Positions 1 to 11,457 of a stretch of DNA of 64,000 nucleotides are shown one piece after another (within the stretch, counting starts at the first letter, position 1; each line of letters opens with the position of its first letter). The position numbers and the translations under genes were made by a program. Under the pieces are notes generated by a model. The model had not been told where the DNA came from. It saw nothing but the letters and a program-made list of their open reading frames with translations, and did no database searches. Origin of the DNA: Miscanthus floridulus (Eukaryota; Streptophyta; Magnoliopsida; Poales; Poaceae); assembly GCF_019320115.1 (NCBI RefSeq), contig NC_089591.1, forward strand, positions 61,223,550 through 61,287,549, given 5' to 3'.

Positions 1-377
1 TAGTGGCCCATGTCGGCCCGCCGCACAAATCATTGGCGCTGCAGCGGTTGCGTCCGTGCGCGCGGTCCCTTGGCGGCGTCCGTCCGCCGTGGCGCAGCCT
101 AATACTCCCTCAGGCCCCGCCGCGCACCCGCACCTGCCGACCCGCGTACAACGCCATCATGGCTGCCCGCGCACGCGCACGAACACGAGCCAGAGCCCGA
201 GCCCGAGCTAGCGTAGCGTCTGCCTCTGCCGCCACCACCAACCTGACTCCATCGGTTGTCACGCCATACCCATACAGCGTGCAATGCGAAATGTACTACA
301 GGCCACACCCACAATAGCCAGCGATTACGAGAAATATTAGCCGGCCGCCGGTCGTAACTTTTCCAGCTTGTTTATTA
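1..377. other. GC-rich flank, unassigned
   Basis: This stretch is GC-rich up to about 345, with a run of short arginine/alanine-coding repeats near 165-215. Both strands carry open frames of about 70-100 codons, but these look like a consequence of GC content: no motif, splice signal or family is recognisable. It could be the edge of a host gene or of another element cut by the window start. I see nothing that decides between these. Confidence 0.3.
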
Positions 378-720
378 GGATGTGTTTAGCTGGGAGGTGA
401 AAATTATTGAGTATTATATTGGGTGTGTCGGAAGGATATCGGGAGAGGTTTTTGGATACTAATAAAAAAACAAATTACAGATCCTATCAGAAAACTGCGA
501 GACGAATCTAATGATACTAATTAATCGGGCATTAGCACGTGTGAGTTACTGTAGCACTTAAGGCTTTTCATAGACTAATTAGGCTTAAAAGATTCGTCTC
601 ATGATTTCACCGAGAACTATGCAATTAGTTTTTTTTTGTTTATATTTAGTACTCTATGCGTATGTCCAAACATACTCTTTTACTATAGGAGGTAAAATTT
701 TTTGAAAACTAAACAGGGCC
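378..720. mobile_element. Tourist-like MITE (PIF/Harbinger type), 343 bp
   Basis: The element is flanked by a direct TTA duplication at 375-377 and 721-723, the expected 3-bp target site for PIF/Harbinger elements. Its ends are inverted: the left end starts GGATGTGTTTAG and the right end, reverse-complemented, starts GGCCCTGTTTAG. The interior has the characteristic grass MITE core with GAGACGAATC at about 500 and a diverged inverted copy (GATTCGTCTC) at about 590. It has no coding capacity and would need a transposase in trans. The terminal repeats have drifted, so the copy is not recent. Confidence 0.9.
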
Positions 721-1326
721 TTACTTTAGCTCCACCAATGCAATCGATCTGTGGCAGCACGTGGTAACTTTACGTCGATCAACAGGCGGGAGGTAACATC
801 GATCAAAAGAACCTACTCACGTGCATTATTCATCTAAGTAACAAACGTATCCGTGCGTCACAGCTAACAAACGTGCATGTGGATGCAACGGAACCTAATA
901 CTTATAGGATCGGACTCCATATCATCACCGGAAGCCACTTGTTTTAACTCATATGAACGTAGGTATTTATATATATGAGATAAGCGTAGGGCGTAACGTA
1001 TTGGAATTTGACTCTATATTCATTGTCACTAGACGTGAGCCGTCCTAACTTATAGAGAGTATGAGTCATATTCGAGACACCGAGGCCATAAATATAGTTT
1101 AGGAAAGTAAAAAAAAAATAGAGCGGAAGAAACTTTCCACCTACCGCCCAGTTAGTTTGGCAAAGATGGATTAAAAAGTAGATGAAGAAAAATTTTACCT
1201 CTTTAATATTAATATATATAGGTATAGATATAGATTTCTAATCAAAACTATATCAACAATTTAGTGGTGAAAATTTTATTTATTAAAAAAGAGTCAAGAT
1301 TTTAATAATCCATAGTATTATATTTA
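721..1326. other. AT-rich low-copy spacer
   Basis: I see no gene here. The sequence is AT-rich with poly-A/T runs and TATATA tracts near 970 and 1210, and no recognisable repeat family. It may be genuine intergenic DNA, or an element too diverged to name. Confidence 0.35.
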
Positions 1327-1540
1327 GGACCTATTTGGCACAGCTTCATGAGCTCTTGTGAGCTGTTTTTTGCCAAACACCCTTTTTGCAAAAAAACTTT
1401 GTGGATGAAGCTTCTTAAATCATGCTCTCACAAAGAAATAGGGTGGGGTGAAGCTGAAAATAGTAGCTTTTCATAGCTTAATCTCACACTTTGTGGGGCT
1501 GGTGTGGGATTTTGTGAGAGCATGTTGAAAAATCTAAATG
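1327..1540. mobile_element. truncated MITE-like sequence
   Basis: The start resembles the TTTGGCACAGCTTC terminus common in grass MITEs. The interior has short self-complementary words (AGCTTC/GAAGCT, CATGCTCTCACAAAG with TTTGTGAGAGCATG) that would fold into a hairpin. No matching right terminus or target duplication is visible; the right side runs into Sirevirus LTR sequence, so it is probably truncated. The right boundary is approximate. Confidence 0.5.
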
Positions 1541-1629
1541 TTGAGCTTCACCTTACACTAATCAATTTGCTATGGTCTTGTGACCTTTGTAGAAATTTTT
1601 ATAGGCTATTCACCATCTCTAGCTATCTA
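1541..1629 (+). repeat. 3' end of a Sirevirus LTR (element A), left part
   Basis: This segment aligns by eye with the 3' end of the Sirevirus B LTR (about 17,235-17,305): both have an ACTAATCAA..TTGCT stretch, TTTGTAGAA and AGGCTATTCACC. The last 13 bases of this LTR are found on the far side of CACTA-1 at 17,844-17,856, followed by a primer-binding site and gag. It is therefore the interrupted LTR end of an older, mostly lost Sirevirus. Confidence 0.75.
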
Positions 1630-1689
1630 CACTACTACGTAAAAGATTTTATGAGGTGTTTTGAAATTGGGCTCAGAGGCAGGCGGGCT

Positions 1690-1850
1690 TTTAAACCGCC
1701 TCGGTTAATACCTAGTATTAACCGAGACGGTCATTTTTTATTAATCGAGGCAGTCACAGTCAACCGCCTCGCAAAATCGATTTACCGAGACGGGCAACCT
1801 AATACGACCGCTTCGGTTAATGTATTAACCGAGGCGGTCACATTATAAAG
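1690..1850. repeat. CACTA-1 left subterminal repeats
   Basis: Several copies of a 10-12 bp word related to ACCGCCTCGGTTAA occur in both orientations, some as near-palindromes such as the pair around TTAATACCTAGTATTAA at 1,704-1,720. In En/Spm-type elements such subterminal arrays are the sites bound by the element's DNA-binding protein. The same word recurs at the opposite end of the element. Confidence 0.8.
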
Positions 1851-2187
1851 CCTACCTCGGTAAATCAGGCCCACCCGGCTAGCCCAAAAGGCCTAGTTCC
1901 GAGCACACCTATATATACCACACTTTATGTTTTTCACCCTCGTCTCCCTCCTCCCTCCTCAGCCACATGTGCTGCGCTCCTCACTCCCTCAGAACACGCT
2001 CCTCTCTCCAGTCTCCCTCTCTCTTTCTCTCTCGCACACGCGGAGCAAGGGGCCCGGCGCCCGACGCCCGACGCGCCCCCTCCCCTCTCGGCGCCCCCTT
2101 TCGATGATGTGCACGGGGCGGTGGTGGCCTCACGCGGTGGTGGCGGCCTCACGCGGTGGTGGTGGACTCGCATGGGCGGCGTACGGT

Positions 2188-2774
2188 TGAAAGCTCTAGT
2201 TTAGTTTTGGTGAATTGATGAACCCCTAAGTGCTAACCTAGTGTATCAAAGCGATTATGAGATAGGTGGCACATTCCAAGTGGTGAAACAAATGAAGATC
2301 ATAACATGATGATGGTGATGCCATGACGATGATCACATGCTTGGACTCGGAATAAAAGAAAGAAAAACAAAAAGCTCAAGGCAAAGGTGAAATTGATATG
2401 AGCTTTTCGGTTTAGTGATCGAGACACTTAGAGAGTGTGATCACATTTAGGATCGATAGCCTTACTATTAAGAGGGGTAAAACTCGTATCGAAATGCGGT
2501 TATCAAAGTGCCACTAGATGCTCTAACTCATGGCATACGCATTTAGGATCTAGTGGAGTGCTAACACCCTTGAAAACATTTGTGAAAATATGCTAACACA
2601 TGTGCACAAGGTGATACACTTATTGGTTGGCATATTTGAGCAAGGGTAAAAAAGATAGAGTTGAAAAAAGTTGGTCGTGCTGGTCACTGAGTGACTGGAC
2701 GCGTCCGGTATGGCGACCGGATGCGTCCGGTATTAACGACCGAACTCTGGCTTAGTGGAGTGACCGGACGCTTA
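2188..2774 (+). repeat. Sirevirus B 5' LTR, first 587 bp
   Basis: It aligns closely with 16,143 onward. Differences include a segment of roughly 36 bp present here near 2,597-2,632 and absent from the 3' LTR, and a missing GACCGG-containing segment in the 3' copy. The match stops at GTGACCGGACGCT (2,760-2,772), exactly where Tekay LTR sequence begins. Confidence 0.88.
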
Positions 2775-5700
2775 TGGCAGAACCTCCTAAGTTATAGGAC
2801 CCACATGCACTTGTCACTGTCCAATGACCTTTGACAACTATGCATATGTCCCTGGTGACTTAAGAAGTCTGTCGGGTGTCCTCGGGGAACCCCGAATCAT
2901 CCATGATTTCTGAGCAGGATCACATTACAGAGTCATTAAAGTATTACAACATTTATTCAAATATATACATCAGAGTAAAATAGCGGAAGTCTTACGATAA
3001 CATAGTTTACAAACCAGTTGTTGCAAACCTTACAAATTAAATTCGATAATTATTACAAACCATAGTAGTAGTGGAGTGGCATAATTAACATAAACATAAC
3101 ACACAAAATAAGCATCCTGCCCAAGGATCACACATTCACTTATCGTCATCGACAGGAACAACAGTCATGCAGCAAGGTCCAAAATAGACCTGCTCATGAG
3201 GCTCACCTGCAACAAGGGTCAACGAACCCTGAGTACAAAAGTACTCAATAAGACTTAACCGAAATAAAACTGAGAAGACTCAGGAATGCAGGCTTAGGGA
3301 TTCAAGGTATGGCTTTAGCAATACTCAAAGTTCTTTTGCGTAAAAGCTCTTTAACAAAATTTTAGTATTTCAACATTTAAACTTCATAAGAACCATATAT
3401 GAATCTGCCATGATCCGTAATGAGATCATGAACTTCATATCAAACTCTTTCTCAAGTCCAGCTCAAGTTTCAGTTATTAACTACGATGATGAGCAGTGAG
3501 TTGAGTCTCCATAACCGAGGAGCAACGACGATTCGAACCGATTATTAACCTAGCTGGGGATTCCAGACCACACGACATATGCAGGTCCCCGACCTACATA
3601 TACCAACCTACCCTTAGGTCCCCTAAAACAAGAAAGGGTCCGCGCCATTCGAGAACACAGTACTCCACCAATCCAGCCCATTGCCACGTGGGTACACGCT
3701 ATTCTCGTCATCTCTCCACTCCCAGTGCACGAGTAGCCATTCTCGTAATAAGATCACCAAGATAAGGCTTACCGGAGTATGTGGTTAGTACTACAAAGTC
3801 TCACCTCATGCAATTCAACAATGGACGGACCTTAATCAACATAGGCGGAAAGAAGCCGCTCACAAGACCTCCATGTCTTGTGGCTCTCACACACCGAGTC
3901 CACCCGGTCTAGATTTATTACTTCCATGCTCATATCTCATGATAACATAAGTAACCAAAGATCTATTTAAAACTCTCAGGTGATAGGTAATCACCCGGCT
4001 AAGCAGGACTAAGCATAATTAGTCATTTACGAATTAAAACTGGTAACAAGGTTGATATGGAAAAACAAGGTTGATAATGCACCAATTAGGTTTCCACTCA
4101 ACTCCTAATCACTTAATGCAGTATTGAAAAGCAAAAACCATAAAAACTTGTAAAACACAAGGTACATTTAAATGCATCCGGGGCTTGCCTTCGTTGACGG
4201 AAAGGTTAGGTTCCTACGACGTTCCACAAGTATCAGATTCGACCTCAACAGACGGATTAACTTCCTCCGCAACTTGATTAACTATCACGTGTTCACCTTC
4301 ATTCACTACACATAGTAACAATGCCATGTTTAACATGATGCGGAATATGAAACATGATGCTTGATGATGGATATAAAATTAACAATTCGAATACAACTTT
4401 CCTTTGTGGTACAGTTGCAAGTCAACCAAACTAAACCTTTTTCGTAACACATACATCAATTGCCAAGGATCATTACCAACTAATGATTCAAGGTCATCAC
4501 TCAATCCAAAATTTCAAACAAAACCTAAATCATTAAAAGTTACAATTTGCTTTTATGAATTAATTATTTAATTCAAAATTATGAAATAAATCAACTTATT
4601 CCAATTGAGCTCAAAAATTTTATAAATGTTCATCACATGATAACTAAGTGGCAAAACAATTTTCATAATTTTTGGATAATTAATTAAGCCAAAAAATCAT
4701 GGAAACCCATTTATTAATTAATTGAGCAATTTTTATCACATTTATAACTTGCTGAAAATCAACATTTCATATTTTTATTAAATAATATACATCACAAAGA
4801 GGTCACACAAAAATTTTCATAATTTTTGGAGCTCTAAATAAATCTACACAAAAATAACAAATTATAACACTATTCAAACATTTCTGAAAATAGAAAAATT
4901 TATTTTTCAACTACACAGTCGCTGACAGGTTGACCCCACATGTCATCCCCGACCTCCCGCTTTGACCACAATGGCAACGGCGCTGACCGACGAAAACTCA
5001 CCGACAGTGAGACCAACGACGACGGCCAAAGTACCAAAACACTCCCCACACCACCCCGCATCGCTAGAAGGCACTAGCTTGAGCAATTATAGCGAGTTAC
5101 GAGCTTGACGTCAGCCATGGCGGACGCGGCGGCTCGGCGACGCCACACCAGTGAAACAAGGCCGGTAGAGTGTAAACAAAAGGCATGGGAAGGTTCAGCA
5201 GCTCACCACGAACATGTTGGAGCAAAGAGCGAGACCGGAGAAGCAACGGTGATGCGGGTCGACGTTCACAGCGGCCACGGCGGAGCAAACTTCGGCGACG
5301 GCGGTGCTCAGGTGACTGTGATGGACAAAATGAGCAATCAACTGGTCATAGAGCATCTTGGGAACAAGGCGGAGCTAGAGGTGCACTGAGCAAGAGCAAA
5401 GGCTCACCGGAGAGCGCTGGCCACGACGGCACAAGCACGACGGAGATGTTGCCGGCCGCGAGGAAGAAAGGCGGCTAGCGACGATTCCCGATGAAATCAA
5501 GTGACCACAGTTGGATGACTAGGCGCGCAAGGAGTAGGCGAAGCTATCGAGCGCTTTGCTGCGATGGCACAGACGCTGGTTCGACGGCGAGGGCTCGACG
5601 GAGATGATCGGCGACGTCGGGAAAAGCAGAGCAAAGAAAAGAAGGACGGCGTCTAAGCTTTATAGAGCGGCCAAGGGATCAAGGAGACGACACGCAGTGG

Positions 5701-6345
5701 CCTTCTCCACGCCAGCGTGAAGCCAAGAGCAGCCACAGGCGCGTCTGGAACCGAGCAGAAGGTCGCCGGCGATGGGGCGGTGGTCGTGGCACTATTCCAC
5801 TTAATTACAGAATTGCCATTCATTTTAAAATCCAAATTACTCCCAAATTTGTATAACAACTCAAAAATCTCCAAAAATAAAAGTTGCTCAAAATCCAAAG
5901 TTCTACAACTTTGCTTTTATAACCACCCCCTAATTCAGTCTACATTTTGAAATGAACTTCTGAATTCAATTAGGGGACTTTTAAAGAATTTCGCCTTTTC
6001 AAATTACTTCAAATTTTTCATAACAACTTTGAAAACTCCAAAAACAAACTTTGTACAACTTGACAAGCTCTACACTTTTGCTTTTAGGCTCAACCCCAAA
6101 ATATGCTTAGATTTTGAAATGAGTTTTCAGGGTAGGATTTAAATACTGAAAATCAGGGTTTTCTTGAAAATTCAAATCCAAACCAAATTTTTAAACTTGA
6201 TTCAAACAATACAATTCAACACATACCACATAAAGGTAAACTTGTTTTAGTGTATACATATTAAAATTTTCACTAAAGATCAAATGCTTTGCAATGCATA
6301 TGATGACATGGCAAGTTTTAGTATTTAAACACCCGAGGTGTTACA
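2775..6345 (-). repeat. Tekay-type 3' LTR, 3,571 bp
   Basis: On the - strand the LTR starts TGTAACACCTCGGGTG (complement ends at 6,345) and ends at 2,775 with a terminal CA. It holds no coding region. Open frames at about 5,100-5,480 lie in a GC-rich belt of the LTR and match nothing known. The LTR mixes very AT-rich (4,500-4,900, 5,800-6,300) and GC-rich (4,920-5,780) belts, as long chromovirus LTRs often do. The outer boundary is inferred from where Sirevirus B homology ends. Confidence 0.82.
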
Positions 6346-6365
6346 ACCCTTCCCCCTAAAAGAAA
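6346..6365 (-). other. polypurine tract of the Tekay element
   Basis: On the - strand the bases next to the 3' LTR read TTTTAGGGGGAAGGGT, a purine-rich primer for plus-strand DNA synthesis lying directly before TGTAACACC. It fixes the element's orientation. Confidence 0.8.
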
Positions 6366-6508
6366 TCTCGTCCCGAGATTCAAAGCCATAGGGTAAATAA
6401 TAGAAAAGGAAACATGTCAGTCCAAAAACACCTAAAACATGTCCATAAAACAGCTGAGGTCCCTTTACAAAACACAATTTGTAACAACCGAGCTCAACTA
6501 ACATTACT

Positions 6509-7423
6509 CTATATTGACGCAAGAAACTCTAGAAATTTTTCTAGCAAGTAATCTTCAGATTCCCAAGTAGCTTCTTCTTCGGAATGTTGATTCCATTGTA
6601 TCTTATAAAACTTGATTGTCCTTCTTCGTGTGACATGATCTTTTTGATCCAGAACTCGAATAGGATATTTAGAATAGGTCAAATCAGGTTCAAGTTCCAC
6701 TCCTTCAACCTCAAAATTTTGCTTAGGCACTCGGAGACACTTCTTTAATTGAGAAACATGGAACACATCATGCACAGCTGAAAGATGTTCGGGTAGCTTC
6801 AAGCGATATGCCACTTTTTCATACCTCTCTAAAATTTGAAATGGCCCAATATATCGAGGTGCCAACTTGCATTTAAGACCAAAACAGGTAACTCCCTTCA
6901 TTGGTGATACCTTCAGATATACAAAATCTCCCTTGTTAAACACTAATGGTCTATGTCGTTTATCTGCATAACTCTTTTGTCGGGACTGAGCTATCTTCAA
7001 ATTACTTTATATTGGCCTAACCTTGTCTTCTGTTTCTTTCACAAGGTCAACTCCAAAGAACCTTCTTTCCTCAGGCTCAGACCAACTCAGTGATGTTCTA
7101 CATCTACGACCATAGAGTGCTTCAAATGGAGCCATTCTAATGCTCTCCTGATAACTATTGTTGTATGAAAACTCAGCCAAAGGTAAACATTCATCCCACT
7201 TCTTGGAATAGTTAAGAACACAACATCTTAACATATCTTCAAGTACTTGATTGACCCTTTCAATCTGACCATCAGTCTGGGGATGATAAGCTGTACTATA
7301 CAGGAGTTTGGTACCTAACGAAGCATGCAAGTGTTTCCAAAAGCTAGAGACAAACTGTGTACCCTGATCTGACACTATGGTCTTTGGTACTCCATATAGA
7401 CTCATGATTCTTGCTAGATACAT
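6509..7423 (-). pseudogene. Tekay integrase core and chromodomain
   Basis: The upstream part (7,423-7,007) is integrase core: it shows IVSDQGTQF around one catalytic aspartate and the YHPQTDGQIERVNQ block with the catalytic glutamate. The downstream part (7,000-6,509) has the integrase C-terminal GPF..L block and ends in a chromodomain with the YKIQWNQ..EEATWE signature near its end. A stop separates the two pieces, but they share a reading frame. The chromodomain is known in this clade to bind modified histone tails and influence target choice. A frameshift between 7,423 and 7,492 and internal stops make it non-functional. Confidence 0.9.
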
Positions 7424-7491
7424 CTTGGCATACTGGATAGTAGGATATATACTCTTGACTAGAAGAAAATGTGCTGACTTAGTTAGTCAAT

Positions 7492-8466
7492 CTACAATGA
7501 CCCATATTGAATCAAAACCTTTTGATGTCTTGGGTAGACAACAATAAAGTCCATACTAATATCCTCCCACTTCCAAGCTGGAATAGGTAATGGCTGTAAC
7601 TCTCCAGCAGACCTCAAATGTATAGCTTTCATCTTTTGACAAGTATCACACTTGGCTATATACCGGGTAATTTCTATCTTCATTTTGGTCCACCAAAATT
7701 TTTGTTTCAAGTCATGGTACATCTTATTACTTTCCGGATGAATAGATAGCCTAGTAGCATGTGCTTCTTCAAGAATTGACTGTCGCAACTCTGGAATCTT
7801 TGGTACCACTAAGCGACCCTTGAACCATAACACACCTTCATCATCTACTTTGAAGCATTCCGCTTTCCCATTCTTGATTCTTTCTTTGATATGGGCTATA
7901 CCCTTGTTTTCTTTCTGAGCAGCAATAATCTGATCTCGAATAGTGGCTTCAACAGTTATATTGGCCAAACTACCTTGTTGAATTACCTCTATACTCAACT
8001 TTTCCGTCTCTTGGCATAAAGTCAAACCTATTGTTCTTACTGTCAAACAATTGCAATGGCTCTTTCGACTGAGGGCATCTGCAACTACATTTGCTTTACC
8101 AGGATGGTAATGTACTTCCAAGTCATAATCTTTAATCAATTCTAACCATCTTCTTTGTCGCATGTTCAAATCTGATTGAGTAAAGATATACTTTAAACTC
8201 TTGTGATCTGTGTAAATATGGCACGTATTACCAAGCAGGTAATGCCGCCAAATCTTCAGAGCATGAACAACTGCTGCTAACTCTAGATCATGAATGGGAT
8301 AGTGCTCTTCATGTTGCTTGAGTTGTCTAGAAGCATAGGCAATAACTCGGCCTTCTTGCATCAATACACATCCAATGCCAATACCCGAAGCATCACAATA
8401 AACATCAAATGACTTCTCAATATTAGGTTGGGCTAATACTGGTGTAGTGGTTAACAGTCTCTTCAA
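7492..8466 (-). pseudogene. Tekay RNase H and integrase zinc-binding region
   Basis: The N-terminal 120 residues are retroviral-type RNase H: an early YCDASG, then [10 protein letters not shown], then [10 protein letters not shown] and [14 protein letters not shown]. The last third carries the H-H-C-C zinc-binding region of integrase ([17 protein letters not shown] with C..C before QKMK). It is in the same frame as the reverse transcriptase piece upstream, with intervening stop codons near 8,467-8,716. The frame shifts before the integrase core. Confidence 0.9.
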
Positions 8467-9654
8467 AGTCTAGAAAGCTTCTTCACATTCAGATAACCAG
8501 ACAAACTTAGCTTAGTTCTTCAACAACCCAGTGATGGACTTGGATACTCTAGAGAAATCTAGAATAAAATGACGGTAATACCCCGCCATTCCTAGAAAAC
8601 TCTGAACTTGATGAACAGTGGTTGGCGGTTTCCAATCAAGCGCATCCTTAACTTTGCTTGGATCAACAACAACTCCTTCAGCTGATAAGACATGTCCAAG
8701 AAACTATACTTCCTTAAGCTAGAAGTCACACTTACTGAATTTGGCATATAATTGATGTTCTCTTAAGTGGGTCAGGACAATTCTGAGATGTTCCGCATGT
8801 TCCTTCTTGTTCTTGGAATAAACTAGGATATCGTCAATAAACACCATCACAAACTTGTCTAGCTCAGGCATAAACACTGAATTCATCAGATACATGAAAT
8901 GAGCTGGGGCATTTGTCAAACCAAAAGACATCACCAAGTATTCATATAATTCATATCTCGTGGTAAATGCCGTTTTGGGAATATCTTCAGGTTTAATCTT
9001 GATTTGGTGATAGCCTGACCTTAAATCAATCTTGGAGAAAACTTTGGCTCCGGCCAGTTGATTAAAAAACAAGTCTATCCGAGGTAAGGGATACTTATTC
9101 TTAATGGTCACTTCATTCAATGGACGATAGTCAACACATAACCTCAGGGTCTCATCTTTCTTTTTCACAAAAATTACAGGGCATCCCCAAGGTGATGAAC
9201 TAGGTTGAATAAATCCTTTCTCAATCAACTCTTGCAATTGAGTCTTCAACTCGGCTAATTCCTTGGGAGGCATCCTATAAGCTCTCCAAGAGATCGGAGC
9301 TGTTCTAGGCTTTAACTCTATATTAAATTGAACATCCCTATCTAGTGGTAGACTGGGTAAATCCTCAGGAAAAACATCAGGGAATTCACAAACTACCAGG
9401 ATATCCCTAATCTCCTTGACAAAGGTTGCACAAACTCTTTCCACTGATCTCCTTAAGGTTGGAAGTTGGATAAGAAGCTGAGAACTACTATCAGGCAAAC
9501 TCACCCTTAATGTCCTATGCAAAGCATCTATAACAGTCTTATGCTGATACATCCAATTCATTCCCAAGATCACATCTATATCTTGATCCTTGAGAATAAT
9601 CATGGTAGTAGGAAAAATATGCCCACCCAGGTTTATGGGTACCTGGTATACCAT
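8467..9654 (-). pseudogene. Tekay reverse transcriptase
   Basis: The frame contains the gypsy reverse transcriptase blocks in order: [36 protein letters not shown] and the catalytic FIDDILVYS. The active-site FIDD is retained. Just before the catalytic domain is [13 protein letters not shown], the usual linker from protease. Stops interrupt the stretch 8,467-8,716 (thumb/connection region), where sequence such as [11 protein letters not shown] can still be read across the breaks. It would copy the element's RNA into DNA, but the copy is inactive. Confidence 0.92.
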
Positions 9655-9684
9655 TTCCTTAGTACACAGACGTCTCTCGGGCGA

Positions 9685-9870
9685 CTATATAAAGAAACTT
9701 TCCTTTGTTTCCCCAATTGGAATTGCATGCTTTACGACAAAGGTTCTATTGATGAATAAATGAGATGTACCAGAATCAAAAAGCATAATAGTAGGGTGAT
9801 TGGCGATAGGAAACATACCCATCATCGCTGGCTCCCCTTCCAGAATTTCTCCAACTTGAATATAGAACAC
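9685..9870 (-). pseudogene. Tekay aspartic protease
   Basis: The short frame contains MLFDSGTSHLFI, the active-site D-S/T-G motif of retroviral-type aspartic protease, positioned between gag zinc knuckle and reverse transcriptase as expected. It is in frame with the reverse transcriptase but separated by a stop near 9,680. Confidence 0.82.
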
Positions 9871-10555
9871 CCGTCCTGTCTTCCTTTCATCTTTGCCCTT
9901 CTGAGCATTCTGATTGTGGTTCTTGTTCTATGCTTGACCCTGTTGTTGATTGGTAGGGGCCTTCTAATAATTTTGATTAGCCTACTTGGGATACAGACAT
10001 TCCCTGGAGAAATGTCTGGACCTTCCACAATTATAACATAGATAATTGTGACCCTAGGACGTTGGAGCATTGCCACCAGGAGCATTTGTCTGTTGGGAAT
10101 TTAGGTAAGTTATAGCAGGATGGACATTTGACTATTGTCTGGCTTGGAACTACGGTGGACAATAAGGAGGAGGATAATGGTTGACTGGATGATAGATTAT
10201 CTTTTGCCTCTTTTGATTTCCACCAAAAGATCTAGACGGCACACTCTTCTTTTTCTTGATCTCCTTATGCTGTCGATACTTTTCCTCAGAAGCAATTGCA
10301 ATATTCACTGCCTCATTATAAGTAACATTGGCACATGTAGTCATCATTGTCTATAATTTGGTATTTAGTCCTCTCATGAACCATTTCTTTTTCTTGGCAT
10401 CTGTATTAACATGTTTAGATGCATACTATGACAGGTGATTGAATCTACCCACATATTGCATAACCGTTTGATCCGCTTGCTTCAAAGCAAGGAACTCATA
10501 CAGCTTCATGGCCATCACTAATTCTTCTAGATCTGGTTGTAAGATTTGAAGCAAT
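9871..10555 (-). pseudogene. Tekay gag, C-terminal remnant
   Basis: On the - strand the region encodes a CCHC zinc knuckle (CYNCGRSRHFSREC) near 10,010-10,050, preceded by a basic, proline-rich linker and part of a Retrotrans_gag domain (reading across stops, QADQTVMQYVGRFNHLS at about 10,440-10,480). Frames are broken by stops and shifts. Homology to gag ends at 10,555, where Sirevirus pol on the other strand begins. The N-terminal half of gag and the 5' LTR are deleted. Confidence 0.78.
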
Positions 10556-11457
10556 TAGGATCTTGTTAGCCTATGCTTATGCCCACAACATCAAGTTGAA
10601 CCAAATGGATGTGAAGAGTGCATTTCTCAATAGGTACATCAATGAGCTTGTGTATGTTGAGCAACCTCCCGGTATTGAAGATGAAAAGAAACGCAACCAT
10701 GTTTACAAGTTAAGAAAGGCTTTGTATGGATTGAAACAAGCACCTAGAGCATGGTATAAGAGATTGAGGGATTTCCTACTCTCTAAGGAATTCAAGATGG
10801 GAAAGATTGACAACACTCTCTTCACCAAGAAGCTTGGAAATGACTTGTTTGTAATGCAAATCTATGTTGATGATATCATATTTGGGTCAACAAATCAAGA
10901 TTTTTGTAAGGAGTTTGGCAAGATGATGGCAAGTGAGTTTGAGATGTCCATGATTGAAGAGCTTAGTTACTTCCTTGGTCTTCAAATCAAGCAAATGAAG
11001 AATGACACATTTGTAAGTCAAGGCAAGTATATCAAGGACATGCTCAAGAAGTTTGGAATGGATGATGCTAAAGCTATTAGTACACCAATGGGGACAAATA
11101 GAAGCTTGGATAGTGATGCTAGTGGCAACTTGGTGGATCAAAAGATGTATCGGTCTATGATTAGAAGCCTACTCTATGTGACCGTATCAAGGCCGGATGT
11201 GATGTTTAGTGTATGCATATGCACTAGATTTCAAGCCTCACCAAGAGAAAGTTATTTGAAGGCAACAAAGAGAATATTGAGGTACTTGAAGCATACACAA
11301 AATGTTGGATTGTGGTATCCCAAAGGAGCAAGATTTGAGTTGGTTGGATATTCGAACTCTGATTATGCGGGATGCAAAGTTTAGAGAAATAGCACATCGG
11401 GTACATATCAACTATTGGGAAGATCACTTGTGTCTTGATCATTAAAGAAGCAAAATG
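10556..11457 (+). pseudogene. Sirevirus reverse transcriptase/RNase H fragment (probably element B)
   Basis: One frame (10,563-11,384) is open and continues with stops to about 11,452. It carries copia reverse transcriptase blocks: LNQMDVKSAFLN, YKLRKALYGLKQAPRAWY, the catalytic YVDDIIFGS, then SLLYVTVSRPD and, in RNase H, GYSNSDYAG and a KKQN box. The strand matches Sirevirus B, so it is most simply B's surviving pol. The 5' edge is a deletion junction with Tekay gag. The 3' edge is a head-to-head junction with Sirevirus C. Long as it is, the piece lacks integrase and the catalytic end of RNase H. Confidence 0.88.

Larger units (their letters stand above)
2775..10555 (-). mobile_element. Tekay-type Ty3/gypsy chromovirus, - strand, 5'-truncated
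   Basis: Read on the - strand, the order is gag remnant, protease, reverse transcriptase, RNase H, integrase, chromodomain, polypurine tract and 3' LTR. A chromodomain after integrase and a very long LTR (3,571 bp) are typical of the Tekay/Del clade of chromoviruses, whose chromodomain is thought to steer integration to heterochromatin. The element stops abruptly inside gag at 10,555. Its 5' LTR and the start of gag are missing, and it joins a Sirevirus pol fragment directly. All frames carry stops, so the copy is dead. Confidence 0.88.

Noticed and set aside
3..317. 104-codon + strand open frame and its overlapping - strand frame
   Set aside because: Both strands are open at once in GC-rich sequence with low-complexity Arg/Ala runs, and there is no recognisable domain. 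Kept only as unassigned sequence.
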